DNA of 8,052 nt from NCBI GenBank assembly GCA_003161535.1, contig PMOM01000157.1, forward strand, positions 1-8,052, given 5' to 3'. Below are positions 7,055 to 8,052 of this stretch, piece after piece (position 1 is the stretch's first letter; each line of letters opens with the position of its first letter). The notes under the pieces are model-generated. The model was not told where the DNA came from, made no database searches, and saw only the letters and a program-made list of their open reading frames with translations. The DNA comes from Caulobacteraceae bacterium. Its GTDB lineage: Bacteria; Pseudomonadota; Alphaproteobacteria; Caulobacterales; Caulobacteraceae. Both the position numbers and the translations under genes were made by a program.

Positions 7055-7693
7055 ATGGCGTCGATCTTTCAATACCGCCCACGCTTCGTGGACATTCGCG
7101 TGCGGCCGCCCAAACCCGAGGAAGAGGCGCGGGCCGCCGACGTCAATGCTCTCAAGGCCGGGGAACGGGCCTGCGATCACCAAGGCTGTCGCGCCGCCGC
7201 GGCGACCCGCGCGCCCAAATCGCGCGATCTTCTATCCGACCACTACTGGTTCTGCCGAGAGCACGCCGCTGAATACAACCGATCGTGGAACTTCTTCGCC
7301 GGTATGACCGAGGGTGAGGTTCGGGCCCGCCTGGCCGACGACCTGATCACGGGCGGGCGTCCCACATGGTCTTTCAAAGGCGGCGCGCGCAATCGCGAGG
7401 CGGCCGGTAACCGGGGTTTCTTCCGCGATCCCTTCGGCATTTTCGGCGCCGGCAAGGCCCGTCAGGATGACGACCGAGCTGCCTGGGATCGACGGCTGGG
7501 AAAGCTGGAACGCGGCGCCCTGGCCGACCTCGATCTTGACGCCACCGCCGGCGGACCGGTCATCCGCTTGCGCTATCTTGAGCTGGTCAAGCGCTGCCAC
7601 CCGGACGCCAATGGCGGCGACCGATCCGCCGAACATAAGCTGCAGCGGGTGATCCGGGCCTACAAGACCCTGCAGAAAGCGAAACTGGTCTAA
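7055..7693 (+). CDS. J-domain protein with an N-terminal putative Zn-binding motif
   Basis: A 212-residue cytoplasmic protein with a J domain at its C-terminus (about 154-210). It has the HPD triad at 182-184 in RCHPDANGGDRSAEHKLQRV, and a final helix ending in AYKTLQKAKL. The HPD loop is what stimulates Hsp70/DnaK ATPase, so it is probably a specialised DnaK co-chaperone. The N-terminal half has four likely zinc ligands, Cys40 and Cys45 (CDHQGC) and Cys67 and His70 (FCREH), followed by EYNRSWNFFAGM (73-84), a block I associate with the alphaproteobacterial family of this kind. It has no Gly/Phe linker or CXXCXGXG repeats, so it is not DnaJ itself. The client is unknown. Such genes often sit next to bolA, and in many relatives cobaltochelatase genes follow; here the next gene is convergent trxA, only 2 bp away. 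Start choice and promoter are discussed in the promoter entry. Confidence 0.88.
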   Translation: MASIFQYRPRFVDIRVRPPKPEEEARAADVNALKAGERACDHQGCRAAAATRAPKSRDLLSDHYWFCREHAAEYNRSWNFFAGMTEGEVRARLADDLITGGRPTWSFKGGARNREAAGNRGFFRDPFGIFGAGKARQDDDRAAWDRRLGKLERGALADLDLDATAGGPVIRLRYLELVKRCHPDANGGDRSAEHKLQRVIRAYKTLQKAKLV

Positions 7694-7695
7694 CC

Positions 7696-8031
7696 CTAGG
7701 CTGCGGCCTTCACGCCGGTCTCGACCAGCCAGTCGAGAATCTTTTGCTTGGGCATGGCCCCGACCTTCATGGAGGTCATCTGGCCGCCCTGGAAAAGCAT
7801 CATGGTTGGGATGCCGCGCACGCCATAGCGCGATGGAGTGGCCGGGCTCTCCTCGATGTTGAGCTTGGCTATGGTGACCGCGCCCTTCAGTTCATCGGCG
7901 ATCTGCTCGAGGGCCGGAGCGATCTGCTTGCAGGGTCCGCACCATTCCGCCCAGAAATCCACCAAGACCGGGCCCTCTGACTTGAGGACGTCCGCTTCGA
8001 AGGTGGCGTCGGTGACCGCGACGGTGCTCAT
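7696..8031 (-). CDS. trxA: Thioredoxin 1
   Basis: A 111-residue cytoplasmic thioredoxin that reduces disulfides in partner proteins and is itself recharged by thioredoxin reductase with NADPH. The active site is WCGPCK (30-35). The buried acid is Asp25 (LVDFWAEWC), the cis-proline is Pro75 in RGIPTMMLF, and the substrate-loop glycine is in KVGAMPK (89-95). KLNIEESPATPSRYGVRGIPT (56-76) closely follows the classical TrxA pattern, and the length is normal. The start is well set: AGGAG (8042-8038) lies 6 bp before the ATG. The 3' end faces the J-domain gene, with 2 bp between stop codons. The genes upstream lie outside the window. Confidence 0.98.
   Translation of the reverse strand: MSTVAVTDATFEADVLKSEGPVLVDFWAEWCGPCKQIAPALEQIADELKGAVTIAKLNIEESPATPSRYGVRGIPTMMLFQGGQMTSMKVGAMPKQKILDWLVETGVKAAA
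7720..7737 (+). terminator. Possible intrinsic terminator for the J-domain transcript, inside trxA
   Basis: CTCGAC (7720-7725) and GTCGAG (7732-7737) form a perfect 6-bp stem around a 6-base loop, 27 bp past the J-domain stop. On the plus strand a T-rich stretch, AATCTTTTGCTT, follows directly, so the order stem then U-tract fits only the J-domain direction. The stem is short and the U-tract interrupted, so the assignment is tentative. The same bases encode residues of the trxA C-terminal helix on the other strand. Confidence 0.35.
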
Positions 8032-8052
8032 GGGAAACTCCTGATTTCTGTT

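Overview
This window looks like ordinary core chromosome of a high-GC alphaproteobacterium, most likely Caulobacterales (Caulobacter/Phenylobacterium/Brevundimonas-like). The class rests on the xerD / aroK-aroB neighbourhood with accA close by, a periplasmic UrcA-family protein, a FATGUY-type single-domain receiver, and a bolA gene divergent from a Zn-binding J-domain gene. The order is less certain. No mobile element, CRISPR array, rRNA or tRNA is visible, and I see no frameshifted gene.

Layout. Left edge: accA on the minus strand, its 3' end cut off by the window (1-686). A 295-bp divergent intergenic region (687-981) follows, with a candidate accA promoter and an AT-rich inverted repeat. 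Next comes a small secreted UrcA-family protein on the plus strand (982-1323). A minus-strand pair runs xerD then a malyl-CoA lyase-like gene (3298 down to 1331), joined stop-to-start with no spacer. From a 79-bp divergent gap the plus strand carries a compact four-gene run: aroK, aroB, a CNNM/CorB-type CBS-domain membrane protein, and a single-domain response regulator (3378-6709). The first three overlap by GTGA and ATGA, and the fourth starts 7 bp after the third. The right part holds bolA (minus), a J-domain protein (plus) and trxA (minus).

How the genes relate. AroB and AroK catalyse steps 2 and 5 of the shikimate pathway, and AccA belongs to the carboxyltransferase that makes malonyl-CoA. 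The lyase interconverts malyl-CoA-type esters with acetyl-CoA or propionyl-CoA and glyoxylate, so several genes touch central acyl-CoA and aromatic precursor metabolism. XerD resolves chromosome dimers. BolA, the J-domain protein and thioredoxin serve iron-sulfur, protein-folding and redox homeostasis. The receiver and the CNNM protein share an operon, which hints at, but does not prove, a link between signalling and ion homeostasis or envelope state.

The architecture is very compact. The three convergent gene pairs are separated by 7, 6 and 2 bp, so any intrinsic terminators must lie inside coding sequence, and two candidate hairpins do. I found no clearly new multi-gene system. The observations most worth a second look are the Chloroflexus-type malyl-CoA lyase coupled to xerD, the apparently leaderless J-domain gene, the receiver with a variant FATGUY motif, and the terminators embedded in coding sequence.
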